Assembly (NCBI GenBank): GCA_003024985.2
Contig: PXIH01S0045395.1
DNA: 10,489 bases
Direction: 5' to 3' (one strand)
From: Euperipatoides rowelli
Lineage: Eukaryota; Onychophora; Udeonychophora; Euonychophora; Peripatopsidae
In this document: piece after piece, positions 1 through 6,738 of the stretch
Layout: each line of letters opens with the position of its first letter
Numbering within the stretch: position 1 is the stretch's first letter
Notes under the pieces: generated by a model
Seen by the model: the letters and a program-made list of their open reading frames with translations, nothing else
Database searches by the model: none
What the model was told of the DNA's origin: nothing
Made by a program: the position numbers and the translations under genes

Positions 1-140
1 TTAAAACAAAACAAAATAAAATAAACTTTTGACCATAGTGTTTATTAGCTATAAATTTTATACAATATTTTTAAAAAATCTATTAAAAACAAGAATTGTA
101 AATTATACAATTTTTTATAGTTTATTTTTTCAATGTAAAC

Positions 141-152
141 TATATAAAAATA
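141..152 (+). promoter_or_regulatory. Candidate TATA box
   Basis: TATATAAAAATA lies 32 bp upstream of the ATG at 184. A metazoan start site about 25-30 bp downstream would give a very short 5' leader of roughly 10-15 nt. It is supported only by its position ahead of a signal-peptide-like exon with a consensus splice donor. The flanks are very AT-rich, so a chance match is quite possible. Confidence 0.3.
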
Positions 153-183
153 ATAGTTTCCTTTCTTTCTTTATTTTATAAAC

Positions 184-217
184 ATGAAATTGTTGCTTGT
201 GATCATCTTTCTGGCCA
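184..217 (+). CDS. Possible first coding exon: signal peptide ending at a GTAAGT donor
   Basis: The ATG at 184 opens MKLLLVIIFLA, then one more base before the consensus donor GTAAGT at 218-223. The 34 coding bases end in phase 1, which is common for introns that follow a signal-peptide exon in secreted animal proteins. A lysine followed by nine hydrophobic residues looks like the n- and h-regions of a secretory signal. A TATA-like box sits 32 bp upstream. Reading through the donor gives a stop almost at once, as expected if the intron is real. I could not find a matching second exon; it could lie beyond the transposon insertions or outside the window. The gene, if real, is unidentified. Eleven codons is very little evidence, and chance remains a serious alternative. 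Confidence 0.33.
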
Positions 218-342
218 GTAAGTAATAATATCAAATTACTGTAATTATTCATTACTCATATATCCAGGGACCAGTAATAGATCTACATATTTTGCTCCCC
301 CCCCCCCCTCATGCAGAAAAGTCTGATTTGATAATGTTTTTG
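218..342. other. AT-rich non-coding stretch with a 12-C run
   Basis: This would be the start of an intron if the exon at 184-217 is real. It contains an uninterrupted run of twelve C at 297-308, a likely slippage or assembly-error site. Nothing else is recognisable. Confidence 0.5.
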
Positions 343-596
343 TTTTTTTGGTTGTCTGGAAGTTTTGATGTCTTAATGTTGGTCAAACCCCTTGACAATA
401 TTTATTTTTTAGACCCAATTACATGATATCTGGTATTTTTTCTGTCAGCAAACAGTAGCAGCACACACACACACACAAACAAACAAAAAAAACCCCCAAC
501 AGATATCACTGTAACTAGGTCTAAAATTATTTTTTTTTGTCAAGGGGATTGACCAACATTAAGACTTCAAAATTTCCAGACAACCAAAAAAAAAAA
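343..596. repeat. Long imperfect inverted repeat (MITE-like or foldback hairpin)
   Basis: The left arm, about 343-433, is the reverse complement of the right arm, about 500-596. Shared blocks include GGTTGTCTGGAA, GTCTTAATGTTGGTCAA, CCCCTTGACAA, TTTAGACC and GATATCTG. The loop (434-499) carries a CA dinucleotide run at 462-476. The outer ends are poly-T and poly-A tracts, so no exact termini or target duplication can be set. The structure fits a non-autonomous DNA transposon with very long inverted repeats, but no coding sequence identifies a superfamily. The apparent reading frame on the minus strand here is only a shadow of the repeat. Confidence 0.75.
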
Positions 597-774
597 TTTT
601 TTTGGCTGGGCCACTCCCTAAATTTGCAGGGTTTTGTGCCCCATAAATGCACCCCTGCCAGGGACACACTCATGTTTTTAGTTTTATGGGGCATCCTTAT
701 GGGGGTATAAAACTTCAATCTTATTAACAACTGAGAGCTGGCATGACTGTGCAAATGTCATTTGAATGCAAGCC
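597..774. other. Unassigned spacer before the large transposon
   Basis: Moderately AT-rich sequence with no supported gene. A short inverted pair, GCCCCATA (about 640) and TATGGGGC (about 685), could form a small stem but has no family resemblance I recognise. Confidence 0.5.
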
Positions 775-777
775 TTG

Positions 778-1076
778 TAGACGGTCAATTTACTAAAAAT
801 AGCCTCCTAACCTAGAACAAATTCCAACAAAAGGTCTGTAAATGGTTTTTGTCATCACTAGGTGTACTGATTTACAGAAAAAAAGTCTACCAAAATCTGA
901 CAACCGGAAGTGGATTATTTTCAAGATGGTCGCCACTAACCATGAAAATCGGCAAAACTGCTGTAACTTTGTTATTTTTAAGTGCAGAACAATTATTTTT
1001 CTATCAAGCTTACAATTTTTATGGTCAAGGAATTCATTTCAACCAATAAATTTTGTCCATGGGATCAATGGGGGCC
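778..1076 (+). repeat. Left terminal inverted repeat of the Academ-like element
   Basis: Aligns by eye with the reverse complement of 6505-6735. Shared blocks include TTCCAACAAAAG, TTTTTGTCAT, AAAATCTGACAAC, TTATTTTTCTATCAA and GAATTCATTTCAACCAATAA. This arm is longer because about 70 bp (roughly 926-993) has no counterpart on the right. The match fades inward after GGGGGCC at 1076. The two small forward reading frames here are by-products of the repeat, not genes. Confidence 0.88.
903..932 (+). promoter_or_regulatory. ETS-like and YY1-like sites in the left TIR
   Basis: ACCGGAAGTG (903-912) is a textbook ETS-family core. AAGATGGTCGCC (923-934) resembles the YY1 consensus AAnATGGCGGC with one substitution. 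Both lie upstream of the transposase on its strand. The right repeat has CAACGGAAAGTG at the ETS position and lacks the YY1 block. A promoter role is inferred from motif matches only. Confidence 0.3.
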
Positions 1077-1381
1077 ATTTTAGAACTGAATAATATAACA
1101 TTTTGGTGATGCGCACAGAGCATCAGTGTGGTGATGCGCCATCAGATTGCGTAGATCGAACCAAAAATAAACACATCCATTTCCCTTCCCGGCTTAGCAG
1201 CAATGATTATTAATTCTCCGATGTAATTAGTTGGATTGATGTAATAAATTGTGAAGTGAGTTGAATGTTTATTCTGTAAATAAAAGTTATTTATTACAGT
1301 GTAGCTTCTAATCTCTACAACATATTATATTTCAACCCAAAATTGGATGGTATTTTGTTTTATTTTGTTCTAGGTTGAAAC
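1077..1381 (+). other. Transposon 5' leader region with possible splice acceptor
   Basis: No coding sequence lies between the left repeat and the first transposase codons. A short duplication, GGTGATGCGC, occurs twice near 1106 and 1131. At 1352-1373 a T-rich tract ends in TTCTAG, a good animal 3' splice site, 8 bp before the ATG at 1382. This suggests a 5' UTR intron removed just upstream of the start codon. No matching donor could be assigned with confidence. Confidence 0.4.
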
Positions 1382-1588
1382 ATGAGTGCTAATACAAGTT
1401 CTAGTGAGAATTGTCCTATCTGCAAACACAGTTTGACAGACGGAGTAGTAATTGAAGTTCATGAGAAGTGTCCTGATGGCATAAATGCAACAAGTGTTCT
1501 GAGAGGTGACAGCGTTGTTGTCACTACTGGCTGTAACGTACATATGCAATGTCAGAAACATTATGTAAATAAAGAAACATTCAATTGA
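1382..1588 (+). pseudogene. Transposase N-terminal zinc-finger segment
   Basis: This 68-codon open segment contains CPIC near residue 11 and, about 37 residues later, GCNVHMQCQKHYVN. CxxC followed by HxxC suggests a treble-clef-like zinc-binding unit, probably for DNA binding. The frame breaks at the TGA ending at 1588. A neighbouring frame continues with KKRNSSKLETRSQL up to 1663, so the stop is a decay product. It resembles the N-terminus of the HAFTGCD-type family; the binding role is inferred. Confidence 0.7.
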
Positions 1589-1699
1589 AAAAACGTAATT
1601 CCAGTAAACTAGAAACAAGAAGTCAACTTATGTCTGCCAGGCCTTTCTGGTGTAAGCATGATTGACTACAGCTAGGTAAGGACAGTCACATTTGCCAGG

Positions 1700-2002
1700 A
1701 CCATCAAGGAGTGCTGTAAAAGTCGTTCAGATGACTGGTCATTGAAAGTAAAAGGAATGATGGAGTATTAAGGCGGAGCTCTTCATGCAGCTGACTGCAT
1801 ATATCATCATGAATGTAATGTAAATTTCCGCACGGTTATGATTTGTCAGGTAATTTTCGAGATGATTTATTTGGTTCTAAAGAAAAGTGTAGAAAATGTT
1901 ACCCAAGAACAGGCTTTCTTAAGAATGTGTGTTTATCTTGAAATTTCAGACTTTCAAGAAAAAATGAAGGAGTTCTTGAATAGTGATGATTCATCTCCTT
2001 AA
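1700..2002 (+). pseudogene. Transposase segment 2: second Cys/His motif
   Basis: Frame 2 gives CCKSRSDDWSLKVKG, one stop (TAA at 1769), then LHAADCIYHHECNVNFRT and a run ending QEQAFLRMCVYLEISDFQ. The AADCIYHHECNVNFRT block is strongly characteristic of this invertebrate family as I remember it. Its H and C residues may form a second metal site. Reading resumes after a frameshift at about 2022. Confidence 0.68.
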
Positions 2003-2021
2003 AAAAAGAAATTATCTTAAG

Positions 2022-2738
2022 AACAAGCTGATAGAACCATACGGGGACACAATCTTTACTATGGGAAATAGCATAAACAACATTGTGACATATAGAGAGA
2101 AGACATCACATATACTTCAATTTTTCTACAAAGATTTACAAATATAAAGTGAAGAAACGCAAAAGAGAGCCATAATTAATATGGCAGCAAGGCTGATCAT
2201 AAGCAAAATCAAAGAAAATGTATTATCTGCTACTGATTACTACCCAAAATTGAGGATCTGACACTCAACTTTGCACTCGATTTCATTCCAGAACCTTAAG
2301 AAACATGTTGAACAAAATATTTGTGGGGAAACAAATTCAACAGAAAGTAGTCAGTATAGGACAAGCCATAGCACAAGCAGCAAGACCCAGGACTGTCATT
2401 GCACCATTGCAAATTGGTTTAGCAGTACAGATGCATAACCATTATCGATATAAATTTCTCTTGAAAACCCTTAGTAAGATGAGGTACAGGTCATCATATA
2501 GTGAACTACTTTGATTTCAGAGGAATGCCACTAGCTGTGGCCTACCAGATTTGTTTTTGAAGGTAATGAGCTATTTGACTCTTCGTGGTTGTTTGTTGCT
2601 GACAATGTAGATCACAATGCTATGACAATAGANGGTAAAGGAACATTTCATGGGATGGGCATGATTGCTGCATTAACACCAGGAATAAAGTGGTCATATG
2701 TAGTGAATAGGAAAAAAAAATGTCAGAACTCCACATAA
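2022..2738 (+). pseudogene. Transposase central segment A
   Basis: Three overlapping frames carry consecutive conserved blocks. 2022-2261 reads NKLIEPYGDTIFTMGN and later INMAARLIISKIKENV. 2254-2556 reads IFVGKQIQQKVVSIGQAIA, then ARPRTVIAPLQIGLAVQMHN. 2535-2738 reads FVADNVDHNAMTI, then GKGTFHGMGMIAALTPG. An ambiguous base N at 2633 falls in a codon that is Asp or Glu either way. Stops at 2145 and 2512, and a run of nine A at 2712-2720 near the last break, show decay. The function of this region is not known to me. Confidence 0.7.
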
Positions 2739-2779
2739 CAGAGACATCAAAGATTAATATCATAGATTAAAGTTTTTCC

Positions 2780-3435
2780 AACAATACATTAAGAGAAATA
2801 AAGTTTAAATATCTTGCATGTTATCAAGATTGTAACATTACAGCTGATATTGATATTTTATGGGAGTTTTCATTCGGTCTAAAGTAGCCTGTACCAAACT
2901 GGCAAGGGATTATGCATGTCATTCACAAGGGGAATACTCACCCTGGCCAGTCCTCTATCCTGTATTTGCCCATGATCGATAAGCCTCCCGTTACAAAAAT
3001 TTCATTGTATCAACATTATAATTTATCATCAAATTAGCCAGCAAACACTATGTCCCTCCTATAATAACGTTTGATCAACTCCTGTACTGGAAAGCTAGTG
3101 AAATCATCAAAGCTGCACCTCTGGATTCCCACTTGAAAAAATTTGTACTTATGCTTGGCAGTTTCCACACCTTTATGAATTTGCTTGGAGCAATAGGTAC
3201 ACTAATGGACAGGACAGGTCTGAAAATCATTTTAGAAGTGGTGTATGGTGAAAATGCCTTAGTGCATATGCTGAATTGTAAAGCAGTTGTAAGAGCTTTC
3301 AGTGGCCATCTTCTAGTGAATAATTGTCTTCATCAACTACTTGTGCAATCTATTCTAGACAACAATCCTGAATTCACTTCGCTAATACATGAAACTGAGT
3401 ATATGTATTCATGTCTCTTAAGGGTTGAAAGTTGA
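2780..3435 (+). pseudogene. Transposase central segment B
   Basis: Frame 2 (to 3037) reads ITADIDILWEFSFGLK, a stop at 2885, then PVPNWQGIMHVIHKG and HPGQSSILYLPMID. Frame 1 (3022-3435) is open for about 137 codons and includes VPPIITFDQLLYWKA, SHLKKFVLMLGSFHTFM and KAVVRAFSGHLL. This is the longest preserved uninterrupted part of the N-terminal half. The blocks match the remembered family in order. No enzymatic motif is evident here, and its role is unknown. Confidence 0.7.
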
Positions 3436-3622
3436 AACCATTATTGAAACAGTTGTCACATCTAGTTCATAAAGTAGAATCCGTGAGGTACATGACAAGA
3501 AGAAAACTGAATTAGTGCTCAATCTAAAATGAGTAAGTTGTTGCTAGGATATCAGCAAATTCTAAGTACTGTACGTGGCTGATAAAAGCAGACCATACTG
3601 CATCTTGGATCAATCAAGATGC
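3436..3622 (+). pseudogene. Poorly preserved transposase stretch before the satellite
   Basis: Expected by collinearity to encode transposase, but no long frame survives. A frame-3 reading from about 3582 gives ADHTASWINQDAVRL, which may match a TA-WI-Q block of the family and runs into the first satellite unit. An 8-bp stem (GCATCTTG at 3600-3607, CAAGATGC at 3615-3622) abuts the start of the array. Confidence 0.4.
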
Positions 3623-4366
3623 AGTGAGATTGAGCTCAATGGGAATCTTGAGGTTCATATATCTACATAAGAGATATACCTATTTCAGTCTACCACAAGT
3701 CTAGCGTGTGTGTATGTGTGTGGTGTGTACTTAAGTAAGATTGAGCTCAATGAGAATCTTGATGTTCATATATCTAGCCACATAAGAGATATACCTATTT
3801 CAGTCTACCACAAGTCTAGCGTGTGTGTACGTGTGTGGTGTGTACAACAGTCTTCACTTAAGTAAGATTGAGCTCAATGAGAATCTTGATGTTCATATAT
3901 CGTAGCCACATAAGAGATATACCTATTTCAGTCTACCACAAGTCTAGTGTGTGTGTGTGTGGTGTGTACGACAGTCTTCACTTAAGTGAGATTGAGCTCA
4001 ATGAGAATCTTGATGTTCTAGCCACATAAGAGATATACCTATTTCAGTCTACCACAAGTCTAGCATGTGTGGTGTGTATGACAGTCTTCACTTAAGTGAG
4101 ATTGAGCTCAATGAGAATCTTGATTTTCATATATCTAGTCACATAAGAAATAGGTATATCTCTTATGTGATTAGATATATAAACCTCAAGATTCTCATTG
4201 ATCTCAATCTAACTTAAGTGAAGAATGTCACACACACACACTAGATAGACTTGTGGTATACTGAAAAAGGTATGTCTCTTATGCGACTATACATATGAAC
4301 CTCAATATTCCCATTGAGATCAATCTCACTTAAGTGAAACTGTCACACACACACACACACTAATAG
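3623..4366. repeat. Palindromic satellite array inside the transposase gene
   Basis: Four direct units start near 3625, 3735, 3862 and 3986, with a partial fifth at 4096. Each is about 110-127 bp and carries GATTGAGCTCAATG, CACATAAGAGATATACCTAT, CCACAAGTCTAG, a GT-rich run and (in most) CTTCACTTAAGT. At about 4146 orientation flips and two degraded inverted units follow, with CA runs and CTTAAGTGA. The whole can fold into a long hairpin. Most length differences between units come from the GT run. Transposase coding resumes immediately afterwards at 4367 (AYLYLQEMREL). The unit does not resemble any named satellite I know. Confidence 0.9.
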
Positions 4367-5198
4367 GCATATCTGTACCTCCAGGAAATGAGAGAATTGG
4401 AGAGCAACAACGCTGAAGTCTACAGGATGTTTCAAATGGATTGCATGTCATCTGTTGAACAAATTAGTTTTGGGCTGTCTAGGTTGCTACCTCTTGATTT
4501 AGCAAACACTTACAAGGTCGCTTAAAACCTCAGACCCTTTAATTCCTGAAAGTAAGATGATGGAAGATCTGCAAGCATTGTAGACTATGTCAGCCCTTAT
4601 TATGTCTGAGTGCAATATTGCCATGCAAGACTTTAATGAACTGACATACACGACAAGTGAACAACACAAAGATTCCAGTGTCTCAAGAATTGAAAGAGAC
4701 AGACATTTTGAAAATATATGAAAAGCTGTCATCATTTTGCCTTTTTCTGCTGACCCCTCAATGAGAAACATCATCAATGGTATTGTGGTGAAACGTGAAA
4801 GAAGATGTTATTGTGCATGAGTATGAGTCAGTGGGAAGGAACATAGTGCACAGAATGCTTGAATAACATGTATTTTCCTTCACTTTTAAAAGAATCAACA
4901 AAGCAAAGACCCTGAGTAGTTCATCTGCTGTCACGATTGCTCCGGGCAAAAGCATTGATCCTGGCTTACTCTTCCAGTGATTTCTTGTCATCTCCAGGAC
5001 AGGACAACTAGATCTAGAGGAGATGATGCAACATGAGCTTAGTCATACCCAACATCACTGTTTGAGGTCAACCACATTATGAGAAAGACCGATAAACCAC
5101 ATTGATGAGCATTAAACAATCGATCATCAACTGAAACTACACCAGATGCTGTTCCATGTACTGAAGATCTGTTATTGATGGAGCTACTTGGAAGCTGA
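4367..5198 (+). pseudogene. Transposase segment between satellite and nuclease
   Basis: Frame 2 from 4367 reads AYLYLQEMRELESNNAEVYR, so the family frame resumes exactly at the array edge. Frame 3 (4584-4820) reads MQDFNELTYTTSEQHKDSS, then RIERDRHFENI, a stop at 4719 and SADPSMRNIINGIVV. Frame 1 (4801-5082) reads YESVGRNIVHRMLE, a stop at 4864, VFSFTFKRINKAKTL, IDPGLLFQ, a stop at 4978 and FLVISRTGQLDLEEMMQ. The TGA at 4978 sits where I remember an arginine, consistent with CGA-to-TGA decay. Frame 3 (5058-5198) reads LFEVNHIMRKTDKP, has tandem TGA stops at 5103-5108, and continues to 5198. Function unassigned; the blocks are collinear with the family. Confidence 0.72.
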
Positions 5199-5947
5199 AG
5201 TGGAAATACGGAGATACATATTGTAAAATAGCCAAGATATATGCAGACTTTACAATTAAACACTATGGGTTGGCAACTGTTGTATTCGATGGGAATGATG
5301 CAGGCCCTTCGATTCAAGATAATACACATAAGAGAAGGCAATAAAACATCCATTATCCAATAGTGAAACTGAATTTGAAGGTAAACAGGAAGAATTCCTT
5401 TTAATGGGATGTAACAAACAACAACTAATCAAATTAACCAGTGAAGAAATGGTTACGAGAGGCTGTATATTTTTTTCAAGTGCAAGGTGACACTAATGTG
5501 GACATTACAAAGGTCACAGTAAACAGTGCACAGGCACATTCCACCACGCTCATTGGGGAGGATACTGGCCTGTTAATTCTTCTATATTACGCTGAAGCTA
5601 ATGGCAATCCACTGTATTTTAGATCGAATAATCAGTCAAGAGGCATTCCAAAAGTGTATTACATCAATAACTTGAAGTCTATTCTTGTAAGTGTGTTATG
5701 TGGACAGTTATTATTTCTTCATGCATTCACAGGATATGATTCCACCTCTCATATTTATGGTGTTGGTAAAAAATCGGTTTTCCAAAATTTTTTAAAAGGT
5801 GATTGTGTCCTTCATTCCTATGCAACTGCATTCACTTTACCAGACAAGAACCCCACTGATTTATTAAGTCATGGTAGTCAACCAATGGCTGTTATTTTTG
5901 GTGGAAACAGTTCAAGTTCTTTGGCAGCCTTGCATTACCAGACATGA
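5189..5947 (+). pseudogene. XPG/FEN1-type nuclease domain of the transposase, inactivated
   Basis: Frame 2 (5189-5344) reads YADFTIKHYGLATVVFDG and ends DNTHKRRQ. VFDG (5282-5293) corresponds to the XPG-N metal aspartate motif of FEN1. Frame 1 (5341-5490) and then frame 2 (5441-5947) carry GDTNVDI (from about 5486), GEDTGLLILL (5555-5584), HAFTGYDSTS (5720-5749) and GVGKKS (5759-5776). These parallel the XPG-I acidic pair, the D-x-D pair, the late G-D aspartate and the helix-hairpin-helix glycines. Two expected residues are changed: the second Asp of D-x-D is Gly (codon 5567) and the usual Cys of GCD is Tyr (5735). The switch between frames 1 and 2 lies at or near the T-run at 5469-5475. The motif parallel is my reading and has not been tested by profile search. 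The apparent internal ATG at 5441 is not the true start. Confidence 0.65.
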
Positions 5948-6289
5948 AAAAACTCAACACAGTCAAACCATTTGTTCATCCAGAATGTCTTCCTCCAACT
6001 GAATTTTCCACAAAATTCCATTGTCTAAGAGTGTACTATCACACCATGATATGGATGAATATGCTAGTGAAATGAATCCTGTGAACTGGGGTTGGAAATT
6101 CAGTGGTGATGAACTTGTAGCAGACACTCTACTGAAAATTATACACCTCAATTATTGTAAACTGGTTGCAGTGGTAACCATTGCAGTTGCAGAACATATG
6201 GATTTCCATGCAGTTCTGTATGTGGATCATAAGTTATGCATTGTGACAACCAAGTATTAGATGAAGTTGAGGGCAGTGATGAATACTAA
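5948..6289 (+). pseudogene. Transposase C-terminus with CXC-like cysteine motif
   Basis: Frame 1 (5932-6075) reads FVHPECLPPTEFSTKFHC and VYYHTMIWM. Frame 3 (6021-6160) continues MNPVNWGWKFSGDEL and ADTLLKIIHLNYC. Frame 2 (6161-6289) reads TGCSGNHCSCRTYGFPCSS, VCGS, a stop, then CDN and an acidic tail EVEGSDEY before TAA-TAG at 6287-6292. The C-x4-C-x-C-x6-C spacing with a later CG resembles the tesmin/TSO1 CXC zinc-binding motif. In the family this Cys-rich tail follows the nuclease, as here. Confidence 0.65.
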
Positions 6290-6504
6290 TAGACATTGAA
6301 GGAGTGACTTTTTTATCCCCATATAATATTGCTGCACTTTTTCTTAACCTAATTTAAAGAGTACTTTGCAGAATAGATATTTTTTAGAAAAAAATAGTAA
6401 TGTATACAGTATAGTTCAAATGTATTCTGATAATAAAAACATACAACTTAATATTTGTGTTCTTTGACCTAATAACTGGTATTATACCTACATTGTTCAT
6501 TGTA
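6290..6504 (+). other. Transposon 3' non-coding region
   Basis: AT-rich sequence between the transposase stop and the right inverted repeat. AATAAA at 6432-6437, about 145 bp after the stop, is a plausible polyadenylation signal for the transposase transcript. Nothing else is recognised. Confidence 0.5.
6432..6437 (+). terminator. Candidate polyadenylation signal
   Basis: AATAAA downstream of the transposase stop and before the right TIR. In sequence this AT-rich chance hits are frequent, so position is the only support. Confidence 0.3.
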
Positions 6505-6735
6505 GGCCCCCATTTATGATCCCATGGACCAAATTTATTGGTTGAAATGAATTCTTTGACCATAAAAACCGTAAGTTTGATAGAAAAATAACCCACTTGA
6601 AAATAACTCACTTTCCGTTGTCAGATTTTGTTAGACTTTTTTTTCTGTTGATCAGTACATCTAGTAATGACAAAAAGCATTCACAGATCTTTTGTTGGAA
6701 GTTTTTCAATGTCTGATGGTATATTGACCCGTCTA
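6505..6735 (-). repeat. Right terminal inverted repeat of the Academ-like element
   Basis: Reverse complement of the left repeat, starting outward at 6735 with TAGACGGGTCAAT. It is about 70 bp shorter than the left arm. The missing block lies after TTATTTTCAAG, next to TTATTTTTCTATC, so a deletion between short AT-rich repeats is likely. Outside it lies TTG (6736-6738), matching 775-777. Confidence 0.88.
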
Positions 6736-6738
6736 TTG

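Larger units (their letters stand above)
1382..6289 (+). pseudogene. Academ-like transposase with XPG-type nuclease, heavily frameshifted
   Basis: One ancestral protein of roughly 1,300 or more residues can be followed through all three forward frames. Open segments are: 1382-1588 (frame 2); about 1579-1665 (1); about 1700-2002 (2, stop at 1769); 2022-2261 (3, stop 2145); 2254-2556 (1, stop 2512); 2535-2738 (3); about 2780-3037 (2, stop 2885); 3022-3435 (1); then 4367-4525 (2), 4584-4820 (3, stop 4719), 4801-5082 (1, stops 4864 and 4978), 5058-5198 (3), 5189-5344 (2), 5341-5490 (1), 5441-5947 (2), 5932-6075 (1), 6021-6160 (3) and 6161-6289 (2). Segment order matches a protein family I remember from many invertebrate genomes, marked by a HAFTGCD-TS motif. 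The family is known in databases mostly as uncharacterised proteins. The repeat array at 3623-4366 interrupts the gene. It is dead by any reading. The start is the ATG eight bases after a splice-acceptor-like TTCTAG; the stop is TAA-TAG at 6287. Confidence 0.88.
778..6735 (+). mobile_element. Academ-like DNA transposon, 5.96 kb, decayed
   Basis: Seen directly: long inverted repeats (778-1076 and 6505-6735) enclose one transposase pseudogene running left to right. The outermost bases are TAGACGGTCAAT on the left and, reverse-complemented, TAGACGGGTCAAT on the right. TTG occurs immediately outside both ends (775-777 and 6736-6738), a possible 3-bp target duplication. An alternative boundary one dinucleotide inward would give a TA duplication. 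Established knowledge, from memory: Academ transposons have an XPG-type nuclease, cysteine-rich zinc-binding regions and 3-4 bp target duplications. The pseudogene here has nuclease motifs of that type and cysteine motifs at both ends. The superfamily name is therefore an inference from combined features. The element cannot move by itself, because its gene has many frameshifts and stops. Confidence 0.72.

Noticed and set aside
297-308. Twelve-C run as a functional element
   Set aside because: Simple homopolymer with no surrounding context; probably slippage.
842-1093. Two forward frames of 66-83 codons
   Set aside because: They lie wholly in the left inverted repeat, and related sequence at the right end is open on the other strand; composition is not protein-like.
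1275-1300. Imperfect palindrome CTGTAAATA...TTTATTACAG
   Set aside because: Short and AT-rich; expected by chance in this composition.
1370-1618. 82-codon minus-strand frame
   Set aside because: Antisense to the zinc-finger segment of the transposase.
2633-2633. Ambiguous base N as a biological signal
   Set aside because: A single uncalled base; the codon GAN is Asp or Glu and does not affect interpretation.
3623-4366. CRISPR-like array
   Set aside because: Units are contiguous, 110-127 bp, with no unique spacers, partly inverted, in a eukaryotic transposon; it is a satellite.
4499-5353. Minus-strand frames of 77-104 codons
   Set aside because: They are antisense shadows of the transposase pseudogene, whose plus-strand blocks are clearly collinear.
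5441-5947. Free-standing 168-residue gene
   Set aside because: It is the middle of the nuclease domain; upstream motifs continue in other frames, so the ATG at 5441 is accidental.
778-6735. Endogenous virus or LTR element
   Set aside because: No LTRs, gag, protease, integrase or envelope motifs; inverted termini and the nuclease fit a DNA transposon.
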